Below the pieces are notes generated by a model, which had not been told where the DNA came from, ran no database searches, and saw only the letters and a program-made list of their open reading frames with translations. A DNA stretch of 64,000 bases from an uncultured Clostridia bacterium (GTDB lineage Bacteria; Bacillota; Clostridia; UMGS1810): positions 1 through 64,000 of the forward strand of contig CAKSTL010000003.1 in assembly GCA_934500875.1 (NCBI GenBank), written 5' to 3'. Positions within the stretch are counted from its first letter, which is position 1, and every line of letters begins with the position of its first letter. This document shows positions 8,212 to 16,999 of this stretch, one piece after another. The translations under genes were made by a program, and so were the position numbers.

Positions 8212-9606
8212 CTAAAAGTCGGCGTTTTTAACCGTTCTGGGGAACGACGACACATCTCTTATGTTGGATACGCCCGTCATATACATAATAATTCTTTCAA
8301 ATCCCAAGCCGAAGCCTGCGTGCTTTGTGCCGCCGTATTTTCTCAGGTCAAGATACCAGCTGTAATCGTCGGGATTCATACCAAGCTCTTTCATACGCGA
8401 AACAAGCTTTTCGTAATCCTCTTCCCTTTGGCTTCCGCCTATAATTTCGCCGACGCCCGGAACGAGCAAATCCATTGCCGCAACGGTTTTTCCGTCGTCA
8501 TTCTGTTTCATATAGAACGCTTTTATATCCTTGGGATAATCGGTTACGAAAACCGGCTTTTTAAACACTTCTTCGGTGATATAACGCTCGTGCTCTGTCT
8601 GAAGGTCAATGCCCCATTTTACGGGGTAGTCAAACTTTTTGCCGCTCTTTAAAAGAAGGTCAACCGCCTCGGTATAGGTAACGTGCGCAAAGTCGTTTGA
8701 AATGATGTTGTTAAGCCTGTCAAGAAGCCCTTTGTCTATGAAATTCGAGAAAAATTCAAATTCTTCGGGTGCGTTTTCAAGGCAGAAGTTTATGATATAT
8801 TTAATCATATCCTCCGCAAGCGCCATATCGTCTTTAAGGTCGGCAAACGCAATCTCGGGTTCAATCATCCAGAATTCCGCTGCGTGCCTGGGAGTATTTG
8901 AATTTTCGGCTCTGAAGGTAGGCCCGAAGGTGTAAACGTTTCTGAATGCAAGAGCGTATGTTTCGCACTCAAGCTGACCGCTTACGGTAAGATTTGTGGA
9001 TTTTCCGAAAAAGTCTTTTGAATAGTCAACGTTTCCGTTTTCATCCTTGGGAACATTTTCCAAATCAAGAGTTGTAAGACGGAACATTTCGCCTGCGCCC
9101 TCGGCGTCCGACGAGGTTATAATGGGTGTATGAACGTAAACAAAGCCTCTTTCCTGGAAAAATTTGTGTATTGCAAAAGCTGCAAGCGAGCGTATTCTGA
9201 ATACTGCCGAAAATGTGTTTGTTCTCGGTCGTAAATGCGCTATCGTTCTGAGATATTCAAGCGAATGACGCTTTTTCTGAAGCGGAAAATCGGGGGTTGA
9301 AAGACCTTCTACCACAATTTCCTCCGCTTTTATTTCAAACGGCTGTTTTGCCTCGGGAGTAAGCACAAGTTCGCCGGTAACATAAATGCTGCTGCCGATG
9401 TTAAGATGCGCTATTTCATCAAAATTTGCAAGCTTTTCCTTTTCAAAAACCACCTGTATGTTTTTGAAAAAAGTGCCGTCGTTAAGCTCTATAAAGCCAA
9501 AAACGTTGGAGGCTCTCATATTTCTTATCCAGCCTGCCACGCATATTTTTTTTGACGCATATTTTTCTGTTTCTCTGAAAATTTTCTTGATTTCAATACC
9601 TTTCAT
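8212..9606 (-). CDS. asnS: Asparaginyl-tRNA synthetase
   Basis: 464 aa, typical. Class II synthetase with an N-terminal OB fold ([22 protein letters not shown]). The catalytic domain carries [20 protein letters not shown] (motif 2) and [21 protein letters not shown] (motif 3). AsnRS is favoured over AspRS by the [12 protein letters not shown] segment and the short length. Start [10 protein letters not shown] follows GGAGG. No T-box is seen in the short (98 bp) upstream region. Confidence 0.96.
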   Translation of the reverse strand: MKGIEIKKIFRETEKYASKKICVAGWIRNMRASNVFGFIELNDGTFFKNIQVVFEKEKLANFDEIAHLNIGSSIYVTGELVLTPEAKQPFEIKAEEIVVEGLSTPDFPLQKKRHSLEYLRTIAHLRPRTNTFSAVFRIRSLAAFAIHKFFQERGFVYVHTPIITSSDAEGAGEMFRLTTLDLENVPKDENGNVDYSKDFFGKSTNLTVSGQLECETYALAFRNVYTFGPTFRAENSNTPRHAAEFWMIEPEIAFADLKDDMALAEDMIKYIINFCLENAPEEFEFFSNFIDKGLLDRLNNIISNDFAHVTYTEAVDLLLKSGKKFDYPVKWGIDLQTEHERYITEEVFKKPVFVTDYPKDIKAFYMKQNDDGKTVAAMDLLVPGVGEIIGGSQREEDYEKLVSRMKELGMNPDDYSWYLDLRKYGGTKHAGFGLGFERIIMYMTGVSNIRDVSSFPRTVKNADF

Positions 9607-9704
9607 AACTATCCTCCGTTAATTATTTGATAACGCCGCCATTTTAATGCCGCATTTAAAAATCTGACTTTTCAAAATTTATCCGCTTTTTTCAGATCTA
9701 AATT

Positions 9705-11243
9705 TTACTGACTGAACCAGAATTTTTTGTCCAGACTTCTGTACTGTATTGCCTCCGCAATATGGCAGGGCTTGATATTTTCGCTTTCGTCAAGGTCGGC
9801 AATTGTTCTTGCAACCTTGATAATTCTTGAATGTGCCCTTGCGGACAGACCGAGCTTTTCAAAGACGTTGCGCAAAAGCGTGCGGCAACTGTTGTCAAGC
9901 GGACAGAAAACGTCCAAATCTTTTGCGGACAAGGATGCGTTTGAAAATATGTTTTTGCCCTTGTAGCGCTCAAGCTGAATGTTTCTCGCCCTGTTTACAC
10001 GCTCTCTGATATCCTTGCTGCTCTCTGCCTTTTTGGTGCTTTCAAGCTCCGAATATTTTACCGTGGGAACTTCGATGTGAATATCAAACCTGTCAAGCAT
10101 AGGCCCTGAAATTTTGCTTAAATATTTTTGTATCTGCCCCGGAAGGCAGGTGCATTTTCTTGTGGTATCGCCGTAATAGCCGCATTTGCAGGGATTCATA
10201 CTTGCGATAAGCATTGTTTCGCTCGGAAACGTAAATGTTCCGGCAACACGCCCGACGGTGAAATATCCGTCCTCAAGCGGCTGACGCAGAGAATCGATTG
10301 TTTCTTTGCGAAATTCGGGAAATTCGTCCAGAAACAGCACCCCTCTGTGCGCAAGGCTTATTTCGCCGGGCTTGGGAACTGCGCCGCCGCCCGTTATCGC
10401 CTGAGGAGATATCGTATGATGCGGACTTCTGAACGGACGTGATTTTATAATCGGTGTATTCGGCGGAAGCTTTCCTGCGATAGAATAGATTTTTGTAACT
10501 TCAAGCGCCTCGGAAAAGGTGATTGCGGGCAGAATTGAAACAAGCCTTTTTGCAAGCATCGTTTTTCCCGAGCCGGGCGCACCAATCATTATAAGATTGT
10601 GACCGCCGGCTGCCGCAACTTCAAGCGCCCGCTTTGCGCCCGCCTGACCTTTAACGTCTGCAAAATCTTCGTCAAAATCGGCGACGCCGTCAAAAAACGA
10701 GTCTATATCAATGCTCACCCTTTCAAGCTTTTCTCCGCCCGAAAGGTGGCTTACAACCTCTGCAAGATTTTCTGCGCCGAAAACGTTTATTCCTTCGGCA
10801 ACAGCCGCTTCTTTTGCGTTGTCTGACGGGACGATAATATTTTTTACGCCGTGTTCCTTTGCCGCAAGCGTCATAGCCAGAACGCCGTTTACGCTGCGCA
10901 GCGAGCCGTCGAGCGAAAGCTCGCCTATAAAAACATAGTCGTCCAAATCGTCTGCTTCAAGCTGCATTGACGAGGTAAGAATTGCGATTGTTATGGGAAG
11001 GTCAAAATATGCGCCTTCCTTTTTTGTATGGGCAGGGGCAAGGTTGATTATGATTTTTTTCTGAGGGTATGAAAAACCGCTGTTTTTGACTGCCGCTTTT
11101 ACCCTCTCCTTCGATTCTTTCACCGCTGCGTCGGGAAGTCCCACTATGTCGACTGACGGAATACCGTTTGACATATCCGCCTCAACGGTAACAATGTATC
11201 CGTCAATTCCCGAGATGGCACAGCTATTTACCTTGGAAATCAT
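9705..11243 (-). CDS. comM: ComM/YifB-family Mg-chelatase-like AAA+ ATPase
   Basis: 512 aa, standard. The N-terminal Lon-protease-like fold (MISKVNSCAISGIDGYIVTV) is followed by a Mg-chelatase AAA+ module with Walker A GAPGSGKTMLAKR and Walker B GVLFLDEFPEF. The MNPCKCGYYGDTTRKCTC cysteine motif comes next, then the C-terminal domain. Family members act as hexameric helicases in natural transformation in some bacteria. In Clostridia the role is not settled. It is transcribed away from the hydrogenase operon. Confidence 0.92.
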   Translation of the reverse strand: MISKVNSCAISGIDGYIVTVEADMSNGIPSVDIVGLPDAAVKESKERVKAAVKNSGFSYPQKKIIINLAPAHTKKEGAYFDLPITIAILTSSMQLEADDLDDYVFIGELSLDGSLRSVNGVLAMTLAAKEHGVKNIIVPSDNAKEAAVAEGINVFGAENLAEVVSHLSGGEKLERVSIDIDSFFDGVADFDEDFADVKGQAGAKRALEVAAAGGHNLIMIGAPGSGKTMLAKRLVSILPAITFSEALEVTKIYSIAGKLPPNTPIIKSRPFRSPHHTISPQAITGGGAVPKPGEISLAHRGVLFLDEFPEFRKETIDSLRQPLEDGYFTVGRVAGTFTFPSETMLIASMNPCKCGYYGDTTRKCTCLPGQIQKYLSKISGPMLDRFDIHIEVPTVKYSELESTKKAESSKDIRERVNRARNIQLERYKGKNIFSNASLSAKDLDVFCPLDNSCRTLLRNVFEKLGLSARAHSRIIKVARTIADLDESENIKPCHIAEAIQYRSLDKKFWFSQ

Positions 11244-11374
11244 TTGTTCACCCCGTTTTTTACTTAAAAAACATTATATATCTTAATATAATAACACATA
11301 TGAGAAAAAATTTCCATAGTTTTTTAAAAATTTTTTGATTTTCGGCAAAAAGATGTAAAAAAGTACGTAATTTG

Positions 11375-11387
11375 TGTGATTGTCACA
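11375..11387. promoter_or_regulatory. Palindrome upstream of the hydrogenase promoter
   Basis: TGTGA-TTG-TCACA is a perfect inverted repeat about 45 bp upstream of the candidate -35 box, in the 320-bp gap between comM and the hydrogenase operon. A redox or metabolic regulator could bind here. It does not match the Rex consensus (TTGTTAAnnnnTTAACAA). Confidence 0.35.
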
Positions 11388-11431
11388 TTAAAACAAAATA
11401 TTTTTTGTGAATATAATCAATGAAATAATGC

Positions 11432-11460
11432 TTGCAAGACGTGTCGGAATATGTTATAAT
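11432..11460 (+). promoter_or_regulatory. Promoter of the hydrogenase operon
   Basis: TTGCAA at 11432-11437, 17-bp spacer, TATAAT at 11455-11460, about 100 bp upstream of the first gene. The remaining gap (11244-11431) holds AT-rich sequence and the palindrome at 11375. Confidence 0.65.
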
Positions 11461-11563
11461 CAATTGTAATGCTATTTTTGCTGTTATATCGTTATTTTTT
11501 TAACAATATAATAATTGAGTAAATTGCATATATTTTAGTATATACTTTAAGGAGGTAAATTAA

Positions 11564-12058
11564 ATGAGTGAAAAAAAGACTCCCGCTTTTAAAGGCACAA
11601 AAGAGCAGGAGAACGAGCTTTTGAAGGTGATTGAAAAATACAAAGACACCGAGGGCGCTCTTATCCCGGTGCTTCACGAAGCTCAGGAAATCTACGGTTA
11701 TCTTCCCGTGGAGGTTCAGCAGATTATTTCGGACGGCCTTGGTGTTTCGATGGCTGAAATCTACGGCGTTGTAACTTTCTACGCACAGTTTACTACAAAC
11801 CCGAAGGGCAGATACAAAATCGCAGTCTGTCTTGGCACGGCCTGTTATGTTAAAGGGTCGGGCGATATTCTGGAAAAAATTATGGAAAAACTCGGTATCG
11901 GCGTTGGAGAGTGCAGCGAAGACGGGAAATATTCGCTGGACGCAACACGCTGCATAGGAGCTTGCGGTCTTGCACCCGTTCTGACCGTTAATGATGATGT
12001 TTACGGCAGACTTGTTCCCGACGACGTTGAAGGTATTTTGGCTAAATACATAGACTGA
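11564..12058 (+). CDS. hndA: NADP/NAD-dependent [FeFe]-hydrogenase subunit A, NuoE-like [2Fe-2S] protein
   Basis: 164 aa, preceded by AAGGAGG. A NuoE/HydC-type thioredoxin-fold protein with a four-helix N-terminus (ELLKVIEKYKDTEGALIPVLHEAQEIYGYLP). The cluster ligands follow the pattern C-x4-C (CLGTAC) and C-x3-C (CIGAC). In HndABCD/HydABC-type enzymes this subunit passes electrons between the flavin subunit and the hydrogenase. First gene of a five-gene operon ending with the catalytic subunit at 16566. Confidence 0.92.
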   Translation: MSEKKTPAFKGTKEQENELLKVIEKYKDTEGALIPVLHEAQEIYGYLPVEVQQIISDGLGVSMAEIYGVVTFYAQFTTNPKGRYKIAVCLGTACYVKGSGDILEKIMEKLGIGVGECSEDGKYSLDATRCIGACGLAPVLTVNDDVYGRLVPDDVEGILAKYID

Positions 12059-12069
12059 CAGGAGCTTTA

Positions 12070-12615
12070 ATGATGATTGAAATTTCTTTGCATATTCTTG
12101 ATGTGGTACAAAATTCAATCAAAGCCGATGCCTCAAGAATCGAGATTCTTATAGACGAAAACGTTTTGCAGAATGTGCTGTCGATAAAAATCACCGATAA
12201 CGGAAAAGGTATGAGCGAGGAATTTGCAAAAAAGGTTACCGACCCGTTTGTTACAATGCGCAAAACCAGAAAGGTGGGGCTTGGTCTTTCGCTGCTCAAG
12301 GCGGCGGCAGAGCTTACCGGAGGCGGTATGAGCGTAAAATCAAAGCTTGGTGTCGGCACCGAGGTTGAGGCTCGTTTTGTATATGACAGCATTGACAGAA
12401 TGCCGCTCGGCGATATGTCGTTTACTATGGTCACGCTTGTTGCGTGCAATCCCGATATTGAGTTTATATACATACACAAATACAACGGTAAAACCTTTGA
12501 GTTTTCCACAGAAAGCATAAAAGAAGTTTTGAACGGAGTTGCTATAACGGAGCAGCGTATTCTGCAATGGATTGAAGAATACATTGTAGAGGGCGTCTGC
12601 GAATTAAAAAAATAA
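12070..12615 (+). CDS. Histidine-kinase-like ATPase domain protein in hydrogenase operon
   Basis: 181 aa; AGGAG lies just upstream and either of two adjacent ATGs (12070 or 12073) could start. Residues 1-115 form a GHKL ATPase fold: N box (HILDVVQNSIKADASRIEI), G1 box (ITDNGKGM), G2 box (GLGLSLLKAAAEL), and GVGTEVEARF. There is no histidine phosphoacceptor domain and no membrane segment, so it is not a full sensor kinase; it resembles anti-sigma-type or orphan ATPases. The C-terminal 65 residues are unassigned. It sits between the NuoE-like and ferredoxin-like subunit genes, a placement seen in other clostridial hydrogenase operons. Role unknown. Confidence 0.75.
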   Translation: MMIEISLHILDVVQNSIKADASRIEILIDENVLQNVLSIKITDNGKGMSEEFAKKVTDPFVTMRKTRKVGLGLSLLKAAAELTGGGMSVKSKLGVGTEVEARFVYDSIDRMPLGDMSFTMVTLVACNPDIEFIYIHKYNGKTFEFSTESIKEVLNGVAITEQRILQWIEEYIVEGVCELKK

Positions 12616-12636
12616 AACGCAGAAAGGAAGTTGAAT

Positions 12637-13008
12637 ATGAAAACACTTGAAGAGCTTGCTGCAATCAGAGACAGAATGAAGGGCGACGTTACCATAAGAA
12701 ACGAGGGAAACGATAAAATAAGAATAGTTGTCGGTATGGCAACCTGCGGCATTGCTGCCGGCGCACGCCCGGTTATGAAAACCCTGATGGAAGAAATAGA
12801 AAAAAGACAGATTAAAAACGCTTACGTTACGCAGACAGGCTGCATAGGCCTTTGCAAGCTTGAGCCGATTGTTGAAATTTATATGGAAAACGGCGAAAAA
12901 ATTACATATGCCAAGGTGGACAGCGAAAAAGCAGTGAGAATTATTAACGAAACTGTTGTTAACGGAAAGGTTATAAATGAATTTACCGTTGGCGCATACG
13001 AGAAATAA
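12637..13008 (+). CDS. hndB: Hydrogenase subunit B, thioredoxin-like [2Fe-2S] ferredoxin
   Basis: 123 aa from ATG 12637, six bases after GAAAGGAAG; a TTG two codons upstream is less likely. Thioredoxin-like ferredoxin: cysteines in GMATCGIAAGARPV and QTGCIGLCKLEP give the C-x10+-C...C-x3-C pattern. This small subunit occurs in four-subunit HndABCD-type hydrogenases as an extra electron carrier. The next gene begins 14 bp downstream. Confidence 0.85.
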   Translation: MKTLEELAAIRDRMKGDVTIRNEGNDKIRIVVGMATCGIAAGARPVMKTLMEEIEKRQIKNAYVTQTGCIGLCKLEPIVEIYMENGEKITYAKVDSEKAVRIINETVVNGKVINEFTVGAYEK

Positions 13009-13022
13009 GGAGGAGTAAACTG

Positions 13023-14813
13023 ATGAAACTGGCAAGAGCTCACGTCCTTGTGTGCGGCGGTACAGGCTGTACATCTTCGGGCAGTGAAAAAATTATAGAC
13101 GCACTTAACAAAAATCTTGAAAAATATAATCTTACCGACGAGATTAACGTTATCAAAACCGGTTGTTTCGGTCTTTGCGCACTCGGCCCGGTTATGATTG
13201 TTTATCCCGAGGGCTGTTTCTACAGTATGGTTAAGCCCGAGGATATTGAAGAGATTGTTTCGGAACACCTTTTAAAAGGAAGAATTGTAAAAAGACTTCT
13301 TTATCAGGAAACGGTTCACGAGGACAATATAAAATCGCTTAACGACGTTGACTTTTATAAGAAGCAAAAGAGGGTTGCGCTCAGAAACTGCGGCGTTATC
13401 AACCCCGAAAACATTGAAGAATATATCGGCGTTAACGGATACAACGCACTCGGCAAGGTTTTGACATCTATGAAACCGCAGGATGTTATAGATGAAATTT
13501 TAAAATCCGGCTTAAGAGGAAGAGGCGGCGGCGGATTCCCCACCGGTTTAAAGTGGAGCTTTGCGGCTAAATCGGTTGACGACCAGAAATACGTTGCCTG
13601 CAACGCCGACGAGGGCGACCCGGGCGCATTTATGGACAGGTCTATCCTTGAGGGCGATCCCCACTCGGTTATCGAGGCTATGGCAATTGCAGGTTATGCT
13701 ATCGGCGCAACAGAGGGTTATATCTACATCAGAGCAGAGTACCCCATTGCCGTTGCAAGACTTCAGATTGCTATCGAGCAGGCTAAAGAATACGGAATGC
13801 TCGGCAAAAACATTTTTGATTCGGGCTTTGATTTCGATTTGCATATCCGTCTCGGCGCAGGTGCGTTTGTGTGCGGTGAGGAAACAGCGCTTATGACTTC
13901 GATAGAAGGTCATAGAGGCGAACCCCGTCCCCGTCCTCCGTTCCCGGCTGTTAAGGGTCTTTTCGGCAAACCGACCGTTTTAAATAATGTTGAAACTTAT
14001 GCAAATATCCCTGTTATCATAAACGAGGGCGCAGAAGAATTTGCAAAAATCGGTACCGAAAAGAGCAAAGGCACAAAGGTTTTTGCTGTCGGAGGAAAAA
14101 TCCACAACACCGGTCTTGTTGAAATTCCAATGGGTACAACCCTTCGTGAAATTGTGTACGAAATCGGCGGCGGTATCCCCAACGGCAAAAAGTTTAAGGC
14201 TGCCCAGACGGGCGGACCTTCGGGCGGATGTATTCCTGCGCAGTATCTTGACATTCCGATTGACTACGATTCGCTTATCAGCATAGGCTCAATGATGGGC
14301 TCGGGCGGACTTATCGTAATGGACGAAGATACCTGTATGGTTGACATTGCAAAATTCTTCCTTGCGTTCACGGTTGACGAGTCGTGCGGAAAATGCGCAC
14401 CCTGCCGTATAGGTACAAAGAGAATGTATGAAATTCTTGACAAAATTACAAAAGGCAACGGAACGCTTGACGACATCAAAAACTTAAAAGAACTTTGCTA
14501 CAATGTAAAAGAATCGGCTCTCTGCGGTCTGGGTCAGACGGCTCCGAACCCGATACTGAGCACATTAAGATATTTTGAGGACGAATATATCGCTCACGTC
14601 GTGGACAAAAAATGTCCTGCCGGCGTATGTAAAGACCTTGTTACATATTCAATCGACCCCGAAAAATGTAAAGGATGCAGCCTTTGCTCAAGAAAATGTC
14701 CTGTCGGCGCAATCTCGGGCGAAATCAAGAGTCCGTTTGTTATTGACACGACTAAATGTATTAAGTGCGGCGTCTGTGCGGATACCTGTAAGTTCGGCGC
14801 AGTAGTGAAATAA
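13023..14813 (+). CDS. hndC: Hydrogenase subunit C, NuoF-like flavin diaphorase
   Basis: 596 aa. Domain order: N-terminal thioredoxin-like ferredoxin (CGGTGCTSSGS ... TGCFGLCALGP); FMN/NAD(P)H-binding Complex I 51-kDa domain (GLRGRGGGGFPTGLKWSFA, CNADEGDPGAFMDR); SLBB domain; 4Fe-4S domain (ESCGKCAPCRIGTKRM ... C). A C-terminal 2x[4Fe-4S] ferredoxin (CKGCSLCSRKCP, CIKCGVCADTC) ends the protein. It oxidises or reduces NAD(P)(H) and is the proposed site of flavin-based electron bifurcation in such complexes. Ribosome site AAGGAGG. Confidence 0.94.
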   Translation: MKLARAHVLVCGGTGCTSSGSEKIIDALNKNLEKYNLTDEINVIKTGCFGLCALGPVMIVYPEGCFYSMVKPEDIEEIVSEHLLKGRIVKRLLYQETVHEDNIKSLNDVDFYKKQKRVALRNCGVINPENIEEYIGVNGYNALGKVLTSMKPQDVIDEILKSGLRGRGGGGFPTGLKWSFAAKSVDDQKYVACNADEGDPGAFMDRSILEGDPHSVIEAMAIAGYAIGATEGYIYIRAEYPIAVARLQIAIEQAKEYGMLGKNIFDSGFDFDLHIRLGAGAFVCGEETALMTSIEGHRGEPRPRPPFPAVKGLFGKPTVLNNVETYANIPVIINEGAEEFAKIGTEKSKGTKVFAVGGKIHNTGLVEIPMGTTLREIVYEIGGGIPNGKKFKAAQTGGPSGGCIPAQYLDIPIDYDSLISIGSMMGSGGLIVMDEDTCMVDIAKFFLAFTVDESCGKCAPCRIGTKRMYEILDKITKGNGTLDDIKNLKELCYNVKESALCGLGQTAPNPILSTLRYFEDEYIAHVVDKKCPAGVCKDLVTYSIDPEKCKGCSLCSRKCPVGAISGEIKSPFVIDTTKCIKCGVCADTCKFGAVVK

Positions 14814-14832
14814 GGAAGGGAGAGTGTTATAA

Positions 14833-16566
14833 ATGGTAAATATTAAAATCAACGGCAAGCCTGTTGAAGTTCAGGAAGGCAAAACAATACTGGAGGCTGC
14901 AAGAGAAAACAACATTCACATTCCTACTCTTTGCTACTTAAAGGATTTGAACCAAATCGGTGCGTGCAGAATGTGTCTTGTTGAAATCAAGGGCGCAAGA
15001 GCGCTTCAGGCGGCGTGTGTATACCCTGTAAGCGAGGGCCTTGAAATATATACAAATTCCGCAAAGGTAAGAAACGCAAGAAAGGCTACTTTGGAGCTTA
15101 TTTTGTCGAACCACGAAAGAAAGTGCCTTACCTGTATAAGAAACAGAAACTGCGAGCTTCAGAAGCTTTGTGATGAGCTCGGAATTGAAGATATAAGATA
15201 CGAAGGCAAAAATATTGAGTATGAGCTTGATACATCATCGCCTTCGCTTGTAAGAGATAACAACAAATGTATTCTTTGCAGACGCTGTGTTGCGGCTTGT
15301 AAAAATCAGGGAATTTCGGTTATTGAATGTGTTGAAAGAGGATTTAACACACATATCGCACCGTATTTTGAAAAACCGATTAACGACGCTGCGTGCATTT
15401 ACTGCGGACAGTGTATTGTTGCCTGTCCCGTAGGCGCTCTTTACGAAAAGAATGATATTCCCAAGGTTAATGACGCTATAGATGATGATGACAAGCACGT
15501 TGTTGTTCAGGTTGCTCCTGCCGTAAGAGCGGCTCTCGGCGAAGAGTTCGGTCTGCCTATCGGAACGCCCGTAACAGGCAAAATGGTTGCGGCTCTTAAA
15601 AGACTCGGCTTTGACAAAGTGTTTGACACCGATACCGGCGCCGACCTTACAATTATGGAAGAGGGAACAGAGTTTATCGAAAGATTTACAAAAGGCGAAA
15701 ATCTTCCGATTATCACCTCCTGCTCACCCGGATGGGTTAAATTCTGCGAGCATAACTATCCTGAATTTTTGCCCAACCTTTCAACCTGCAAATCGCCTAT
15801 GGAAATGTTCGGTGCGGTTATAAAATCGTACTATGCCGAAAAAGAAGGTATCAATAAAGATAAAATCTTCTCTGTTGCGGTTATGCCCTGTACTTCAAAG
15901 AAATTTGAGGCAAGCAGAAGCGAGCATACCACAAGCGGCGGACGTGATATTGACGTATCGCTCACAACAAGAGAGCTTGCAAGAATGATTAAACAGGCGG
16001 GTATCGACTTTGTTAACCTTCCCGACGAGCAGTTTGACACTCCGTTCGGCGAGGCAACCGGCGCAGGCGTTATTTTCGGTACAACCGGCGGCGTTATGGA
16101 AGCTGCAATCCGTACCGTTTATGAAATTCTTGAGAAAAAACCGCTTGCAGACCTCGACGTTAAAGCTGTAAGAGGTCTTGACGGCGTAAAAGAGGCAACT
16201 TTGAAAATTGCCGGAAAAGACGTTAAGGTTGCTATTGTTCACGGAACGAAAAATGCAAAAACCATTCTCGAAAAAATCAAAAACGGCGAAAAATACGACT
16301 TTATCGAGATTATGGCCTGCCCGGGCGGATGTATCCACGGCGGCGGTCAGCCTATTGTTGACGCACGCATTAAAGCTGATGTTGACGTTAAAGCTAAGAG
16401 GGCAGAGGCTCTTTATTCAGAGGACAGAAATGCCAAAATGAGAAAGTCGCACGAAAACCCTGTAATCAAAAAGCTTTACGAAGAATTTTTCGGCGAGCCG
16501 TGCGGACACAAATCCCACGAGCTTCTTCACACGCACTATGTTGACAGAAGCGATATAAGAGCATAA
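14833..16566 (+). CDS. hndD: [FeFe]-hydrogenase catalytic subunit (HndD/HydA type)
   Basis: 577 aa. N-terminal [2Fe-2S] domain (CYLKDLNQIGACRMCLVEI), the His-ligated 4Fe-4S segment (NHERKCLTCIRNRNCELQKLC), two [4Fe-4S] motifs (CILCRRCVAAC, CIYCGQCIVACP), then the H-cluster domain. L1 reads TSCSPGW, L2 MPCTSKKFE, L3 MACPGGCIHGGGQP. The small-subunit domain lies at the C-terminus. It interconverts protons and H2; maturation needs HydEFG, of which only hydG is in this window (36736-38181). L1 has one Cys where monomeric enzymes have two; I believe this variant is common in multimeric enzymes. Confidence 0.95.
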   Translation: MVNIKINGKPVEVQEGKTILEAARENNIHIPTLCYLKDLNQIGACRMCLVEIKGARALQAACVYPVSEGLEIYTNSAKVRNARKATLELILSNHERKCLTCIRNRNCELQKLCDELGIEDIRYEGKNIEYELDTSSPSLVRDNNKCILCRRCVAACKNQGISVIECVERGFNTHIAPYFEKPINDAACIYCGQCIVACPVGALYEKNDIPKVNDAIDDDDKHVVVQVAPAVRAALGEEFGLPIGTPVTGKMVAALKRLGFDKVFDTDTGADLTIMEEGTEFIERFTKGENLPIITSCSPGWVKFCEHNYPEFLPNLSTCKSPMEMFGAVIKSYYAEKEGINKDKIFSVAVMPCTSKKFEASRSEHTTSGGRDIDVSLTTRELARMIKQAGIDFVNLPDEQFDTPFGEATGAGVIFGTTGGVMEAAIRTVYEILEKKPLADLDVKAVRGLDGVKEATLKIAGKDVKVAIVHGTKNAKTILEKIKNGEKYDFIEIMACPGGCIHGGGQPIVDARIKADVDVKAKRAEALYSEDRNAKMRKSHENPVIKKLYEEFFGEPCGHKSHELLHTHYVDRSDIRA

Positions 16567-16601
16567 AAAATTTAAAAATTTAAAAATTTAAAATTTTTTA
16601 A

Positions 16602-16637
16602 AATAACGTATCTTTTATAAGGTACGTTATTTTTTTG
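16602..16637 (+). terminator. Intrinsic terminator of the hydrogenase operon
   Basis: AATAACGTATCTT pairs with AGGTACGTTATT around a short AT loop, followed by seven T. It lies about 35 bp after hndD and before ptsH. Confidence 0.85.
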
Positions 16638-16736
16638 GAAAAAATTATCAGTTTAAAAATGTTATTAAATTTAAAAAAAACCTAATAATAAGAGAAAAAG
16701 AAAAAGAAAAATATCTTCTTTGCGGGAGTGAACAAA

Positions 16737-16991
16737 ATGGTAAGAGCAAGTTATACAATAAAAAACGAAGAAGGGTTGCACGCACGTCCGGCAACCGATT
16801 TTTGCAAAACTGCCGGCAGCTTTGAGAGCGACATAACGGTTATAAAAGACGGAGAAGAATTTGAGGCAAAAAGTATTCTTATGGTTTTGTGTATGGGTGC
16901 GGTAAAGGGGGATACAATTGAGCTTGTTATAGACGGAAAGGACGAGCGTGAGGCGCTTGACGCACTTATAAAAACCCTGGATTCGGAGTGA
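16737..16991 (+). CDS. ptsH: HPr phosphocarrier protein
   Basis: 84 aa from ATG 16737 (MVRASYTIKNEEGLHARPAT). A GTG three codons upstream overlaps the GGGAG ribosome site. With the ATG start the active-site histidine is exactly His15 (GLHARPAT) and the regulatory serine Ser46 (AKSILMVL). It takes phosphate from enzyme I and passes it to EIIA. Ser46 suggests control by HPr kinase. Being first in a sugar-specific operon, it may be a dedicated copy rather than the general HPr. Confidence 0.93.
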   Translation: MVRASYTIKNEEGLHARPATDFCKTAGSFESDITVIKDGEEFEAKSILMVLCMGAVKGDTIELVIDGKDEREALDALIKTLDSE

Positions 16992-16999
16992 TTTTGAAA

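Noticed and set aside
9607..9704. T-box or riboswitch before tRNA synthetase genes (asnS, lysS, cysS)
   Set aside because: The upstream gaps are too short and no T-box core was found.
11401..11420. Rex-binding site in the hydrogenase promoter
   Set aside because: TTGTGAATATAATCAA has the wrong spacing and a poor second half-site.
12042..12752. 236-aa minus-strand ORF
   Set aside because: Antisense shadow of the GHKL ATPase gene and hndB start; Ser/Ile-rich composition typical of shadows.
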